From Pseudomonas sp. RIT-PI-r (GTDB taxonomy: Bacteria; Pseudomonadota; Gammaproteobacteria; Pseudomonadales; Pseudomonadaceae): a stretch of DNA of 64,000 nucleotides. The stretch covers positions 62,001 through 126,000 of the forward strand of contig NZ_LIGE01000029.1 in NCBI RefSeq assembly GCF_001297015.1. The letters run 5' to 3'. Both the position numbers and the translations under genes were made by a program. Under the pieces are notes generated by a model, which saw only the letters and a list, made by a program, of their open reading frames with translations, had not been told where the DNA came from and searched no databases. Positions 34,270 through 42,279 of the stretch are shown here, piece after piece; position 1 is the stretch's first letter; every line of letters begins with the position of its first letter.

Positions 34270-35409
34270 ATGGCTGAGAGCGAAAGCGGTCAGGACAAAA
34301 CAGAAGACCCCACGGAGAAACGTAAAAAGGACTCCAGGGAAAAGGGTGAGATCGCCCGCTCCAAAGAACTCAACACCCTTGCCGTGATGATGGCTGGCGC
34401 CGGCGCACTGCTGGTGTTCGGCGGTATGCTGGCCGAAGACCTGATGGAACTGATGCGCATGAACTTCACGCTGTCGCGTGAGGTGATCATGGATCAGGGT
34501 TCCATGGGCGCATTTTTGTTGAAGTCGGGTCAGATGGCGTTGTTGGCCATCCAGCCGTTCATGATCACGTTATTGCTGGCGGCATTGATCGGGCCGATTT
34601 CTCTGGGTGGCTGGTTGTTTGCGGCCGGCTCCATGGCACCCAAGTTCAGCCGGATGAACCCGGCGGCAGGCTTGAAGCGAATGTTTTCGTTCAAGGCTGT
34701 GGTCGAACTGCTCAAGGCACTGGCCAAGTTTCTGGTCACTTTGGGTGTGGCACTGGTGGTGCTGATGTCGGATGTCGATGACTTGATGCGGATCGCTCAT
34801 GAGCCGCTTGAAATGGCGATCATTCACAGCGTTACATTGGTTGGCTGGAGCACTTTGTGGCTCGCCTGCGGCCTGATCATCATCGCCGCCGTCGACGTGC
34901 CGGTGCAGCTCTGGGAGGCGCACAAGAAACTGCTGATGACCAAGCAGGAAGTGCGCGACGAGCACAAGGATCAGGAAGGTCGCCCAGAGGTTAAACAGCG
35001 CATCCGCCAGACCCAGCGCGAAATGTCCCAGCGCCGGATGATGGCGGCGATTCCCGACGCCGACGTGGTCATCACCAACCCGACGCACTACGCTGTCGCG
35101 CTCAAGTACGATTCCGAAAAGGGCGGCGCGCCCATACTGTTGGCCAAGGGCAGCGACTTCCTCGCCCTGAAAATCCGCGAAATCGCCGTGGCCAACAACG
35201 TCATGCTCCTTGAATCGCCGGGGCTGGCGCGGTCGATTTACTACTCCACCGAGCTGGATCAGGAAATTCCTGGTGGCCTCTACCTGGCGGTTGCCCAGGT
35301 GCTGGCCTACGTCTACCAGATCCGCCAGTACCGTGCGGGCAAGGGCAAACGCCCGGATCCGCTCAAGGATGATTTGCCGATCCCGCCGGACCTGCGCCGC
35401 GATTCCTGA
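34270..35409 (+). CDS. flhB: Flagellar export switch protein FlhB
   Basis: The 379-residue protein sets export specificity by self-cleavage. The N-terminus DKTEDPTEKRKKDSREKGEIARSKE is cut here to its charged motif (residues 8-20), four membrane segments follow, and the autocleavage motif NPTH is at 270-273. The cytoplasmic tail ends after KGKRPDPLKDDLPIP. It is the last gene of the fliL operon; an inverted repeat follows. Confidence 0.97.
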   Translation: MAESESGQDKTEDPTEKRKKDSREKGEIARSKELNTLAVMMAGAGALLVFGGMLAEDLMELMRMNFTLSREVIMDQGSMGAFLLKSGQMALLAIQPFMITLLLAALIGPISLGGWLFAAGSMAPKFSRMNPAAGLKRMFSFKAVVELLKALAKFLVTLGVALVVLMSDVDDLMRIAHEPLEMAIIHSVTLVGWSTLWLACGLIIIAAVDVPVQLWEAHKKLLMTKQEVRDEHKDQEGRPEVKQRIRQTQREMSQRRMMAAIPDADVVITNPTHYAVALKYDSEKGGAPILLAKGSDFLALKIREIAVANNVMLLESPGLARSIYYSTELDQEIPGGLYLAVAQVLAYVYQIRQYRAGKGKRPDPLKDDLPIPPDLRRDS

Positions 35410-35436
35410 TTTCTCCCCTCATACCTTTTGTCTCTG

Positions 35437-35548
35437 ATCGTTCCCACGCTCTGCGTGGGAATGCAGCTCGGGGCGCTCCGCGTCCCTTTCCCAGAGCCGA
35501 ACGCGGAGCGTCCGTTGAGGCATTCCCACGCAGAGCGTGGGAACGATC
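35437..35548. repeat. Palindromic repeat, 28-bp arms
   Basis: Arms 35437-35464 and 35521-35548 are perfect inverse copies, each itself a hairpin (CCCACGCTCTGCGTGGG). A second, inner inverted pair (CGCTCCGCGT and ACGCGGAGCG) sits between them. It separates the convergent flhB and DUF6124-like genes and overlaps the end region of the latter. It belongs to a common Pseudomonas intergenic repeat type distinct from the TTCGGCA type. Confidence 0.88.
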
Positions 35549-35558
35549 TGTGACCGAA

Positions 35559-35918
35559 CTAATTCGGCAACTGCAGATTATCCAGCGCCCGATTCACCGC
35601 CAGCTCCCCGAGCATGATCAATTGCGCGATACCCAGCAGCGTCCTGCGCTGCGATGCCGGTATGAGATTGGCGAAGTCGTTGGCGATGGTTCTGGCGCAA
35701 GCGAGGGTTTCGCAGGCGTCGGCCAGCAGCTCCTCGTTTTTGAAGTCTGCGGTTACGGCATACATCGAGCGGGTTCTGCGTGGCGGCGGCGTGGCGCCGG
35801 GTGGGCAGAGGTAGTGGTCGAGGGCGCGGTCGGCGGCTTCGTGGAGTTTTTTCGAATCGAGGGATTCGTAGGGGGAGGTGGGGTCGGTTTCGGGCGGGTT
35901 GGGTGTTGGTTTGATCAT
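35559..35918 (-). CDS. Small Pseudomonas protein, DUF6124-like
   Basis: The 119-residue soluble protein has a Pro-rich start (MIKPTPNPPETDPTSPYESLDSKKLHEAA region, residues 1-29), a DHYL stretch and a helical C-terminus ending AQLIMLGELAVNRALDNL. It resembles the small orphan proteins of Pseudomonas named DUF6124; the name is from memory. AAAGGAG lies 9 bases upstream of the ATG. Function unknown. It is read against the flagellar genes and preceded by a structured leader. Confidence 0.8.
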   Translation of the reverse strand: MIKPTPNPPETDPTSPYESLDSKKLHEAADRALDHYLCPPGATPPPRRTRSMYAVTADFKNEELLADACETLACARTIANDFANLIPASQRRTLLGIAQLIMLGELAVNRALDNLQLPN

Positions 35919-35957
35919 GGTGAAGCTCCTTTGAGGTGGAGCCGCTACAACCTGTCG

Positions 35958-36239
35958 CTAAACAGGAGGGGTGGCGGCTGTACGCAGGTTAGCGAACCGG
36001 TCAAAGGCACCCGGCAGACCCGAAGGTCTCCCGCATACAGCCACCATGACGAAATCGCGAAAATACAGATCCGCAACGAAGCCTGGAACGCCGATGCACC
36101 TTTGACTTGAGTTCGAGTCGCTAAACCCGATCGCTGATTCGTCAGCGACCGACCCACAATAGAACCCGACCCCAAAGCGCACAAGCCGGCGGATTCTGGC
36201 TTGGCTGTAGGCAAAGGCGCAAGGATTTGTAGCCTCAAA
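35958..36239 (-). other. Ash-like reading frame in leader of the DUF6124-like gene
   Basis: The minus-strand frame stays open here and ends FVMVAVCGRPSGLPGAF followed by DRFANLRTAATPPV. This resembles the MVAxAGxPxGxP...ANxxxAAT pattern of phage P4 Ash/Icd-like reading frames. No convincing start codon with a ribosome site was seen. It ends 39 bases upstream of the DUF6124-like start. It may be a translated leader or merely the frame imprinted by a conserved RNA. Confidence 0.35.
35968..36046 (-). ncRNA. Candidate structured leader RNA (three-stem cruciform)
   Basis: On the minus strand GGTGGCTGTATGC pairs with GCGTACAGCC near the two ends. Inside are AGACC-TTCG-GGTCT, a UUCG tetraloop hairpin, and CCGG...CCGG. 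Together they make a compact three-stem fold of about 79 bases, directly upstream of the DUF6124-like gene. Size and setting recall the CI RNA of P4-type immunity, but this is an inference from structure and the overlapping Ash-like frame. Confidence 0.4.
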
Positions 36240-36308
36240 GGCGTGTCTGGAGGTGTCTTTTAAACGCCAGAGTTTAAGAAGCGCATTGCGCTGACTGCAC
36301 TGGCGCCT

Positions 36309-36435
36309 TCGCGAGCAAGCTCGCTCCCACATTTGGAATGCGGTCCCGCTGTAGGAGTGAGCCTGCTCGCGATGGGGCTTTTTCAGTCGATGGATTCGAA
36401 CCAGACAGACCGCTATCGCGAGCAGGCTCACTCCT
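36309..36435. repeat. REP cluster (GCGAGCAxGCTC type)
   Basis: One REP copy at 36309-36330 is followed by an inverted pair, 36353-36373 and 36415-36435 (21 bp perfect). All carry the CGCGAGCA(A/G)GCTC core. It lies between the leader region and the flhA promoter. A related single copy is at 62947-62970. Confidence 0.85.
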
Positions 36436-36480
36436 GCATGAGTCATGTTTTCTCTCCCGATTTCACTCCCCGGCAAAAGT

Positions 36481-36496
36481 TGGAAAGCTTCTTGCA
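36481..36496 (+). promoter_or_regulatory. Sigma-54 promoter of flhA
   Basis: TGGAAAGCTTCTTGCA has GG and GC 10 bases apart and a consensus TTGCA -12 half; the -24 half is weaker. It lies 62 bases upstream of the flhA start. Confidence 0.7.
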
Positions 36497-36557
36497 GTAC
36501 CCGCCGTGAGCCCGCTCTGGGCGTCAAAAGTTTGCTTTAAAGGAACGGGGAAAACCG

Positions 36558-38687
36558 GTGGATCGCTCTCAGTTATTCAACACTGCTCGCACGAATGTTG
36601 CCGACCTCAGTCGAGGCAATCTGGGCGTGCCGTTGTTGCTGCTGGTTATGTTGGCAATGATGATGTTGCCGATTCCGCCGTTCCTGCTCGACGTGTTTTT
36701 CACCTTCAACATTGCCCTGTCGATCGTCGTGCTGCTGGTCTGCGTGTACGCACTGCGGCCGCTGGATTTCGCCGTGTTTCCGACCATTCTGCTGGTCGCG
36801 ACCTTGCTGCGGCTGGCGTTGAACGTAGCGTCGACGCGCGTTGTGATGCTCCACGGTCAGGACGGCCACGCCGCAGCCGGTAAGGTGATCCAGGCCTTCG
36901 GCGAGGTGGTGATCGGCGGTAACTACGTGGTTGGTATCGTGGTGTTTGCGATCCTGATGATCATCAACTTTGTCGTGGTCACCAAGGGTGCCGGGCGGAT
37001 TTCCGAGGTGAGCGCGCGTTTCACCCTCGATGCAATGCCCGGCAAACAAATGGCGATCGACGCCGACCTCAACGCCGGCCTGATCGATCAGAATCAGGCG
37101 AAGATGCGCCGTCAGGAAGTTGCCCAAGAGGCCGAGTTCTACGGTTCGATGGACGGTGCCAGCAAGTTCGTCCGTGGTGACGCCATCGCCGGCCTGCTGA
37201 TTCTGTTCATCAACCTCATCGGCGGTATGGCCGTCGGTATCTTTCAGCACAACATGAGCTTCGGTGATGCCGGCAAGGTTTACGCTTTGCTGACCATCGG
37301 TGACGGTTTAGTGGCGCAATTGCCATCACTGTTGTTATCTACAGCTGCGGCAATCATGGTGACCCGTGCTTCCGGTTCGGAAGACATGGGCAAGCAGATC
37401 AATCGCCAGATGTTCGCCTCGCCAAAAGCGCTGGCGGTGGCTGCCGGCCTGATGGCGGTCATGGGTCTGGTGCCGGGCATGCCGCACTTCTCGTTCCTGA
37501 GCATGGCCGCGCTGGCCGCCGGTGGCGCCTACCTGTTCTGGAAGAAGCAGAACGTCGCCAAAGTGGTCGCGCTGGAAGAGGTCAAGCGTCAGCAGGAACT
37601 GCTGCCGTCGCCGGCCCGCGCCATGGAAACCAAGGAGCTGGGCTGGGATGACGTGACGCCGATCGACATGATCGGGCTGGAGGTCGGTTATCGCCTGATC
37701 CCGTTGGTGGATCGCAACCAGGGCGGGCAATTGCTGGCGCGGATCAAGGGCGTGCGCAAGAAGCTCTCGCAGGATCTGGGCTTCCTGATGCCGACCGTGC
37801 ACATCCGCGACAACCTCGATCTGGCGCCAAGCGCCTATCGCCTGACCCTGATGGGGGTGATCCTCGCCGAAGCCGAGATCTACCCGGATCGCGAACTGGC
37901 GATCAACCCGGGCCAGGTCTACGGCACGCTCAACGGTATCAACGCCAAAGATCCGGCTTTCGGTCTGGAAGCGGTGTGGATCGAAATCAGCCAGCGCGCC
38001 CAGGCACAATCCCTCGGTTACACGGTGGTTGACGCCAGCACCGTGGTTGCCACGCACTTGAACCAGATTCTGTACAAGCACTCCAGTGAGCTGATCGGCC
38101 ACGAGGAAGTGCAGCAACTCATGCAATTGCTGGCCAAAAGCTCGCCGAAACTGGCAGAAGAGCTGGTGCCGGGCGTGGTCACGTTGTCGCAGTTGCTCAA
38201 AGTGCTGCAAGCGTTGCTCGCTGAACACGTGCCGGTGCGCGACATCCGCAGCATCGCCGAAGCCATCGCCAACAACGCCGCCAAGAGTCAAGATACTGCC
38301 GCGTTGGTGGCTGCGGTGCGGGTCGGCGTATCGCGCGCCATCGTCCAAAGCATTGTAGGCACTGAGTCGGAGCTGCCTGTGATCACCTTGGAGCCAAGGT
38401 TGGAACAAATATTGCTCAATAGTCTGCAGAAGGCAGGACAAGGCTCGGAAGAGGGCGTTCTGCTGGAGCCAAGCATGGCCGAGAAGCTGCAGCGTTCGCT
38501 CATCGAAGCGGCGCAGCGTCAGGAAATGCAAGGTCAGCCGGTTATCCTGTTGGTAGCAGGTCCGGTTCGCGCGATGCTTTCGCGCTTCGGCCGCCTCGCA
38601 GTCCCTGGATTGCATGTGCTGGCCTACCAGGAAATACCGGACAACAAGCAAGTGACCATCGTTGCGACAGTAGGGCCCAACGGCTGA
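36558..38687 (+). CDS. flhA: Flagellar export gate protein FlhA
   Basis: The 709-residue export platform protein has about eight N-terminal membrane segments (residues 25-325), the FHIPEP-type conserved cytoplasmic loop (GAGRISEVSARFTLDAMPGKQMAID) shown here by its core at residues 135-159, and a large C-terminal cytoplasmic domain that docks substrates and chaperones. GTG start at 36558, with AAAGGAACGGGG upstream. flhF follows 11 bases later. Confidence 0.97.
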   Translation: MDRSQLFNTARTNVADLSRGNLGVPLLLLVMLAMMMLPIPPFLLDVFFTFNIALSIVVLLVCVYALRPLDFAVFPTILLVATLLRLALNVASTRVVMLHGQDGHAAAGKVIQAFGEVVIGGNYVVGIVVFAILMIINFVVVTKGAGRISEVSARFTLDAMPGKQMAIDADLNAGLIDQNQAKMRRQEVAQEAEFYGSMDGASKFVRGDAIAGLLILFINLIGGMAVGIFQHNMSFGDAGKVYALLTIGDGLVAQLPSLLLSTAAAIMVTRASGSEDMGKQINRQMFASPKALAVAAGLMAVMGLVPGMPHFSFLSMAALAAGGAYLFWKKQNVAKVVALEEVKRQQELLPSPARAMETKELGWDDVTPIDMIGLEVGYRLIPLVDRNQGGQLLARIKGVRKKLSQDLGFLMPTVHIRDNLDLAPSAYRLTLMGVILAEAEIYPDRELAINPGQVYGTLNGINAKDPAFGLEAVWIEISQRAQAQSLGYTVVDASTVVATHLNQILYKHSSELIGHEEVQQLMQLLAKSSPKLAEELVPGVVTLSQLLKVLQALLAEHVPVRDIRSIAEAIANNAAKSQDTAALVAAVRVGVSRAIVQSIVGTESELPVITLEPRLEQILLNSLQKAGQGSEEGVLLEPSMAEKLQRSLIEAAQRQEMQGQPVILLVAGPVRAMLSRFGRLAVPGLHVLAYQEIPDNKQVTIVATVGPNG

Positions 38688-38698
38688 GGTAGTGGTTT

Positions 38699-40039
38699 AT
38701 GCAAGTTAAGCGTTTCTTTGCCGCCGATATGCGTCAGGCCATGAAGCTGGTTCGTGATGAGCTGGGCGCTGATGCCGCCATCATTGGCAATCGCCGCATT
38801 GCCGGCGGTGTCGAGCTGACGGCGGCACTGGATTACAAACTGTCGGCGCTGGCGCCACGGGTTCCGAACATGGAACTCGAAGACGAGCTGCGCAAGACCC
38901 AGTCGCGCATCGTCACCGCCCAGGCCGAGTTGAGCCTGCGTGGCGAAGCCGACGGCAATAGCAATCGCCAGATCTTTGCCGGGCTGCCGTTGACGGCTGG
39001 CCTGCCACTGACCGCTGCCGAACCGCTGAGCGAACCGACCTACGCCGCTCCGGCGCGCCCGGCGCCTGCGCCTGCGCAGTCCTCCGGCGGCGTGGATCCG
39101 CGTGCACTGGATTCGATGCGCTTTGAATTGAACAGCCTGCGCGAGCTGATGGAAGTTCAGCTCGGCACCCTGGCCTGGAATCAGCTGCAAGGCAGCCGTC
39201 CGGCGCAAGCCAACCTGTATCGCCGTCTGCAACGTATCGGTCTGTCCGGGCCGTTGTCGCGCGATCTGCTGGCGATGATCACCGATATCGAAGAGCCGCG
39301 TCAGGCCTGGCGCATGTTGCTTGCGCACCTGGCGCGGATGATTGCCGTACCGGAAGTCGAGCCGCTGGAAGAGGGCGGTGTGATTGCGATGGTCGGCCCT
39401 GCCGGCATGGGCAAGACCACCACGCTGGCCAAACTGGCTGCGCGTTATGTGCTCAAGTACGGCGCGCAGAATGTCGCGCTGGTGAGCATGGACAGCTTCC
39501 GTATTGGCGCGCAGGAACAACTGAAGACGCTGGGCCGTATTCTCAATGTGCCGGTGACTCACGTCGATCCGGGCCAGTCGCTGGTGCAGGCACTGGATCC
39601 ACTGCTGCGCAAGCGCGTGGTATTGATCGATACTGCCGGCCTGCAAGCCAGCGATCCAGCCCTGCGCATGCAGCTGGAAAGTCTGGCTGGGCGTGGCATC
39701 CGTTCAAAAAATTATCTCGTGCTGGCAACCACCAGCCAGAAACAGGTTCTAACGGCCGCTTATCACAGTTACAAGCGTTGTGGGCTAGCTGGCTGCATCC
39801 TGACTAAACTGGATGAAACAGCAAGCCTGGGCGAAGTGTTGAGCCTGGCGATCAGTCATGAATTGCCGGTCGCGTACCTGACCGATGGCCCACGGATTCC
39901 GGATGATTTGCATCTGCCGCGCCGTCATCAACTGGTCAGCCGCGCCGTCAGCGTGCAAATGCAGGAAGAACCCAGCGAAGAAGCCATGGCTGACATGTTC
40001 GCTGATATCTATCACAGCCCGACCAAGCAGGTAGGCTGA
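38699..40039 (+). CDS. flhF: Flagellar placement GTPase FlhF
   Basis: SRP-type GTPase that places the flagellum at the pole. The 446 residues comprise an N-terminal B domain (QVKRFFAADMRQAMKLVRDELGADAAI at 2-28, shown by RQAMKLVRDELG), a Pro/Ala-rich linker, and the NG domain with Walker A GPAGMGKTTTLAKLA (K239), DTAGLQ (G3) and TKLDE (G4). It is antagonised by FleN in number control. Confidence 0.96.
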   Translation: MQVKRFFAADMRQAMKLVRDELGADAAIIGNRRIAGGVELTAALDYKLSALAPRVPNMELEDELRKTQSRIVTAQAELSLRGEADGNSNRQIFAGLPLTAGLPLTAAEPLSEPTYAAPARPAPAPAQSSGGVDPRALDSMRFELNSLRELMEVQLGTLAWNQLQGSRPAQANLYRRLQRIGLSGPLSRDLLAMITDIEEPRQAWRMLLAHLARMIAVPEVEPLEEGGVIAMVGPAGMGKTTTLAKLAARYVLKYGAQNVALVSMDSFRIGAQEQLKTLGRILNVPVTHVDPGQSLVQALDPLLRKRVVLIDTAGLQASDPALRMQLESLAGRGIRSKNYLVLATTSQKQVLTAAYHSYKRCGLAGCILTKLDETASLGEVLSLAISHELPVAYLTDGPRIPDDLHLPRRHQLVSRAVSVQMQEEPSEEAMADMFADIYHSPTKQVG

Positions 40040-40046
40040 GGTATTC

Positions 40047-40154
40047 ATGAACAGTTTTTGTACCTACATCGATGGTCTGCCATGCATTGTTCCGGTTGTG
40101 AACGCGCAGCCAGTAATGTGGCCTCCGTCTATGCAAGACAAGGTAAAGAAATAA
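40047..40154 (+). CDS. Possible 35-residue ORF between flhF and fleN
   Basis: A short ATG frame with GAGG 5 bases upstream fills the 116-base gap and stops one base before the fleN ATG, so it could act as a leader for coupled translation. It encodes MNSFCTYIDGLPCIV... with no recognised domain. It may be chance. Confidence 0.3.
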   Translation: MNSFCTYIDGLPCIVPVVNAQPVMWPPSMQDKVKK

Positions 40155-40155
40155 C

Positions 40156-40986
40156 ATGGGCAGCATGCATCCCGTACAGGTGATCGCGGTGACCGGCGGC
40201 AAAGGTGGCGTCGGCAAGACTAACGTGTCAGTGAACTTGTCCCTGGCGCTGGCAGAGCTTGGCCGTCGGGTCATGCTGCTGGACGCCGACCTGGGACTGG
40301 CGAACGTCGACGTTTTGTTGGGTCTGACCCCTAAACGCACGCTGGCTGACGTCATCGAAGGCCGCTGCGAGCTACGCGACGTCCTGTTGCAAGGCCCCGG
40401 CGGCATTCGCATCGTCCCGGCCGCGTCCGGCACGCAGAGCATGGTCCACCTGAGCCCGGCGCAACATGCCGGTCTGATTCAGGCGTTCAGCGACATCGGC
40501 GACAATCTCGACGTACTGGTGATCGACACCGCTGCGGGTATTGGTGACTCGGTAGTCAGTTTCGTGCGCGCAGCGCAGGAAGTGTTGCTGGTGGTCTGCG
40601 ACGAGCCGACTTCGATCACGGACGCCTACGCGCTGATCAAGTTGCTCAACCGCGACTACGGCATGAACCGCTTCCGCGTGCTCGCCAACATGGCGCAGAG
40701 CCCGCAGGAAGGGCGCAACCTGTTCGCCAAGTTGACCAAGGTCACGGATCGTTTCCTCGACGTCGCTCTACAATACGTCGGCGCCGTGCCTTACGACGAA
40801 AGCGTACGCAAAGCGGTGCAGAAGCAGCGTGCAGTCTACGAAGCCTTCCCGCGCTCCAAGTGCGCGCTGGCGTTCAAGGCCATTGCACAGAAGGTCGACA
40901 CCTGGCCGCTGCCCGCCAACCCGCGCGGCCACCTTGAATTTTTCGTCGAGCGTCTCGTGCAGCAAACGGCAGGGCCCGTGTTATGA
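40156..40986 (+). CDS. fleN: Flagellar number regulator FleN (FlhG, MinD-like ATPase)
   Basis: The 276-residue ParA/MinD ATPase binds FleQ and limits flagellar number. The deviant Walker A GGKGGVGKT is at residues 14-22 (signature lysine K16), Walker A' is MLLDADLGLANVD, and DTAAGIGDSVV forms the switch. The C-terminus lacks an obvious amphipathic membrane helix like that of MinD. It overlaps fliA by 4 bases. Confidence 0.96.
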   Translation: MGSMHPVQVIAVTGGKGGVGKTNVSVNLSLALAELGRRVMLLDADLGLANVDVLLGLTPKRTLADVIEGRCELRDVLLQGPGGIRIVPAASGTQSMVHLSPAQHAGLIQAFSDIGDNLDVLVIDTAAGIGDSVVSFVRAAQEVLLVVCDEPTSITDAYALIKLLNRDYGMNRFRVLANMAQSPQEGRNLFAKLTKVTDRFLDVALQYVGAVPYDESVRKAVQKQRAVYEAFPRSKCALAFKAIAQKVDTWPLPANPRGHLEFFVERLVQQTAGPVL

Positions 40987-41723
40987 CCGCTAGCGGTATG
41001 AATTACTACAAGAAGTCGGCACGCGACGCTCAGTACGAGCTGATCGAGCGTTACGCGCCACTGGTCAAACGCATTGCCTATCACTTGCTGGCGCGGTTGC
41101 CGGCGAGTGTGCAGGTCGAAGACCTGATCCAGGCCGGGATGATCGGCCTGCTCGAAGTCTCGACCAAGTATGACGCCAGCAAAGGCGCCAGTTTCGAAAC
41201 GTACGCGGGCATTCGAATCCGCGGCGCGATGCTCGACGAAGTGCGCAAAGGGGACTGGGCGCCACGCTCGGTTCACCGCAATACCCGTATGGTCAGTGAC
41301 GCAATTCGCTCAATTGAAGCTAAAACCGGCCGTGACGCTAAAGATCACGAGGTTGCAGCCGAACTCCAATTGAGTCTCGACGATTACTACGGGATTTTGA
41401 ATGACACCTTGGGCAGCCGCCTGTTCAGTTTCGACGACCTGTTGCAGGACGGCGAACACGAAGGGCTGCACGAGGATGGCGCCAGTGCTCATCTTGAGCC
41501 GTCGCGCGATCTGGAGGATGAACGCTTCCAGGCAGCGCTGGCGGACGCGATTGCCAATTTGCCGGAGCGTGAGCGACTGGTGTTGGCGCTGTACTACGAC
41601 GAAGAGCTGAACCTCAAGGAAATCGGTGAAGTCCTTGGCGTCAGTGAATCGCGGGTCAGCCAGTTACACAGCCAGTGCGCGGCCCGTTTGCGGGGGCGTT
41701 TGGGGGAGTGGCGAGCGCGCTGA
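40983..41723 (+). CDS. fliA: Flagellar sigma factor FliA (sigma-28)
   Basis: The 246-residue sigma factor reads late flagellar genes, matching the two promoter elements found at fliC and fliS. Region 2 contains YAPLVKRIAYHLLARLPASVQVEDLIQ-type sequence (residues 20-45) and SFETYAGIRIRGAMLDEVRKGDW is present by its core GAMLDEVRKGDW. Region 4 has the helix-turn-helix NLKEIGEVLGVSESRVSQLH. ATGA overlap with fleN. Confidence 0.97.
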   Translation: MTASGMNYYKKSARDAQYELIERYAPLVKRIAYHLLARLPASVQVEDLIQAGMIGLLEVSTKYDASKGASFETYAGIRIRGAMLDEVRKGDWAPRSVHRNTRMVSDAIRSIEAKTGRDAKDHEVAAELQLSLDDYYGILNDTLGSRLFSFDDLLQDGEHEGLHEDGASAHLEPSRDLEDERFQAALADAIANLPERERLVLALYYDEELNLKEIGEVLGVSESRVSQLHSQCAARLRGRLGEWRAR

Positions 41724-41725
41724 AG

Positions 41726-41743
41726 GCAGTGTGGGGACACTGC
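41726..41743 (+). terminator. Hairpin after fliA
   Basis: GCAGTGT pairs with ACACTGC around a GGGG loop, 3 bases after the fliA stop. No T run follows, so termination strength is uncertain. Confidence 0.35.
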
Positions 41744-41767
41744 GAACGAGGCTGGTGCGGTGATGAA

Positions 41768-41783
41768 CGGCACCGGTCTTGCT
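41768..41783 (+). promoter_or_regulatory. Sigma-54 promoter of cheY operon
   Basis: CGGCACCGGTCTTGCT has GG and GC 10 bases apart, and both halves are close to consensus. It lies about 95 bases upstream of cheY and suggests that cheYZAB onward is FleQ/FleR dependent. Confidence 0.75.
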
Positions 41784-41877
41784 CTGTTGTGCTCCAGACA
41801 GTCTTTGAGTGCTGCGCCGATTGATTGAAGTGGCGCGTCCAGGTGCTGGGCGCGTTTAAGACTGCTTGGAGGTCGAA

Positions 41878-42261
41878 TTGAACAAAGACATGAAAATCCT
41901 CATCGTTGATGACTTCTCAACGATGCGGCGGATCATCAAGAACCTGCTGCGTGATCTTGGGTTCACCAACACCGTCGAGGCCGACGATGGCACTACCGCC
42001 ATCCCGGTGCTCAACAGCGGAAGCATCGACTTTCTGGTAACGGACTGGAACATGCCGGGCATGACCGGTATCGACCTTCTGCGTCACGTGCGTGCCGATG
42101 AAAAGCTCAAGCACCTGCCGGTACTGATGGTGACGGCTGAAGCCAAGCGCGAGCAGATCATCGAAGCCGCTCAGGCCGGTGTGAACGGCTACGTAGTCAA
42201 ACCTTTCACGGCTCAGGCGTTGAAAGACAAAATCGAGAAGATTTTCGAACGCATCGGCTGA
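41878..42261 (+). CDS. cheY: Chemotaxis response regulator CheY
   Basis: The single receiver domain, once phosphorylated by CheA, binds FliM. The phospho-acceptor is D56 in FLVTDWNMPGM, with the acidic pair in ILIVDDFSTM and K in VVKPFTA. The TTG at 41878 is preferred because GGAGG lies 5 bases upstream; the ATG at 41890 (giving the usual 124-residue form) is 17 bases from that site. Confidence 0.95.
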   Translation: MNKDMKILIVDDFSTMRRIIKNLLRDLGFTNTVEADDGTTAIPVLNSGSIDFLVTDWNMPGMTGIDLLRHVRADEKLKHLPVLMVTAEAKREQIIEAAQAGVNGYVVKPFTAQALKDKIEKIFERIG

Positions 42262-42279
42262 TGAACGCGCGGGGGAGCT

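Noticed and set aside
36385..36405. tRNA-like T-arm motif on the minus strand (GGTTCGAATCC)
   Set aside because: It lies in the loop of a REP inverted pair; there is no acceptor stem, D arm or anticodon arm around it.
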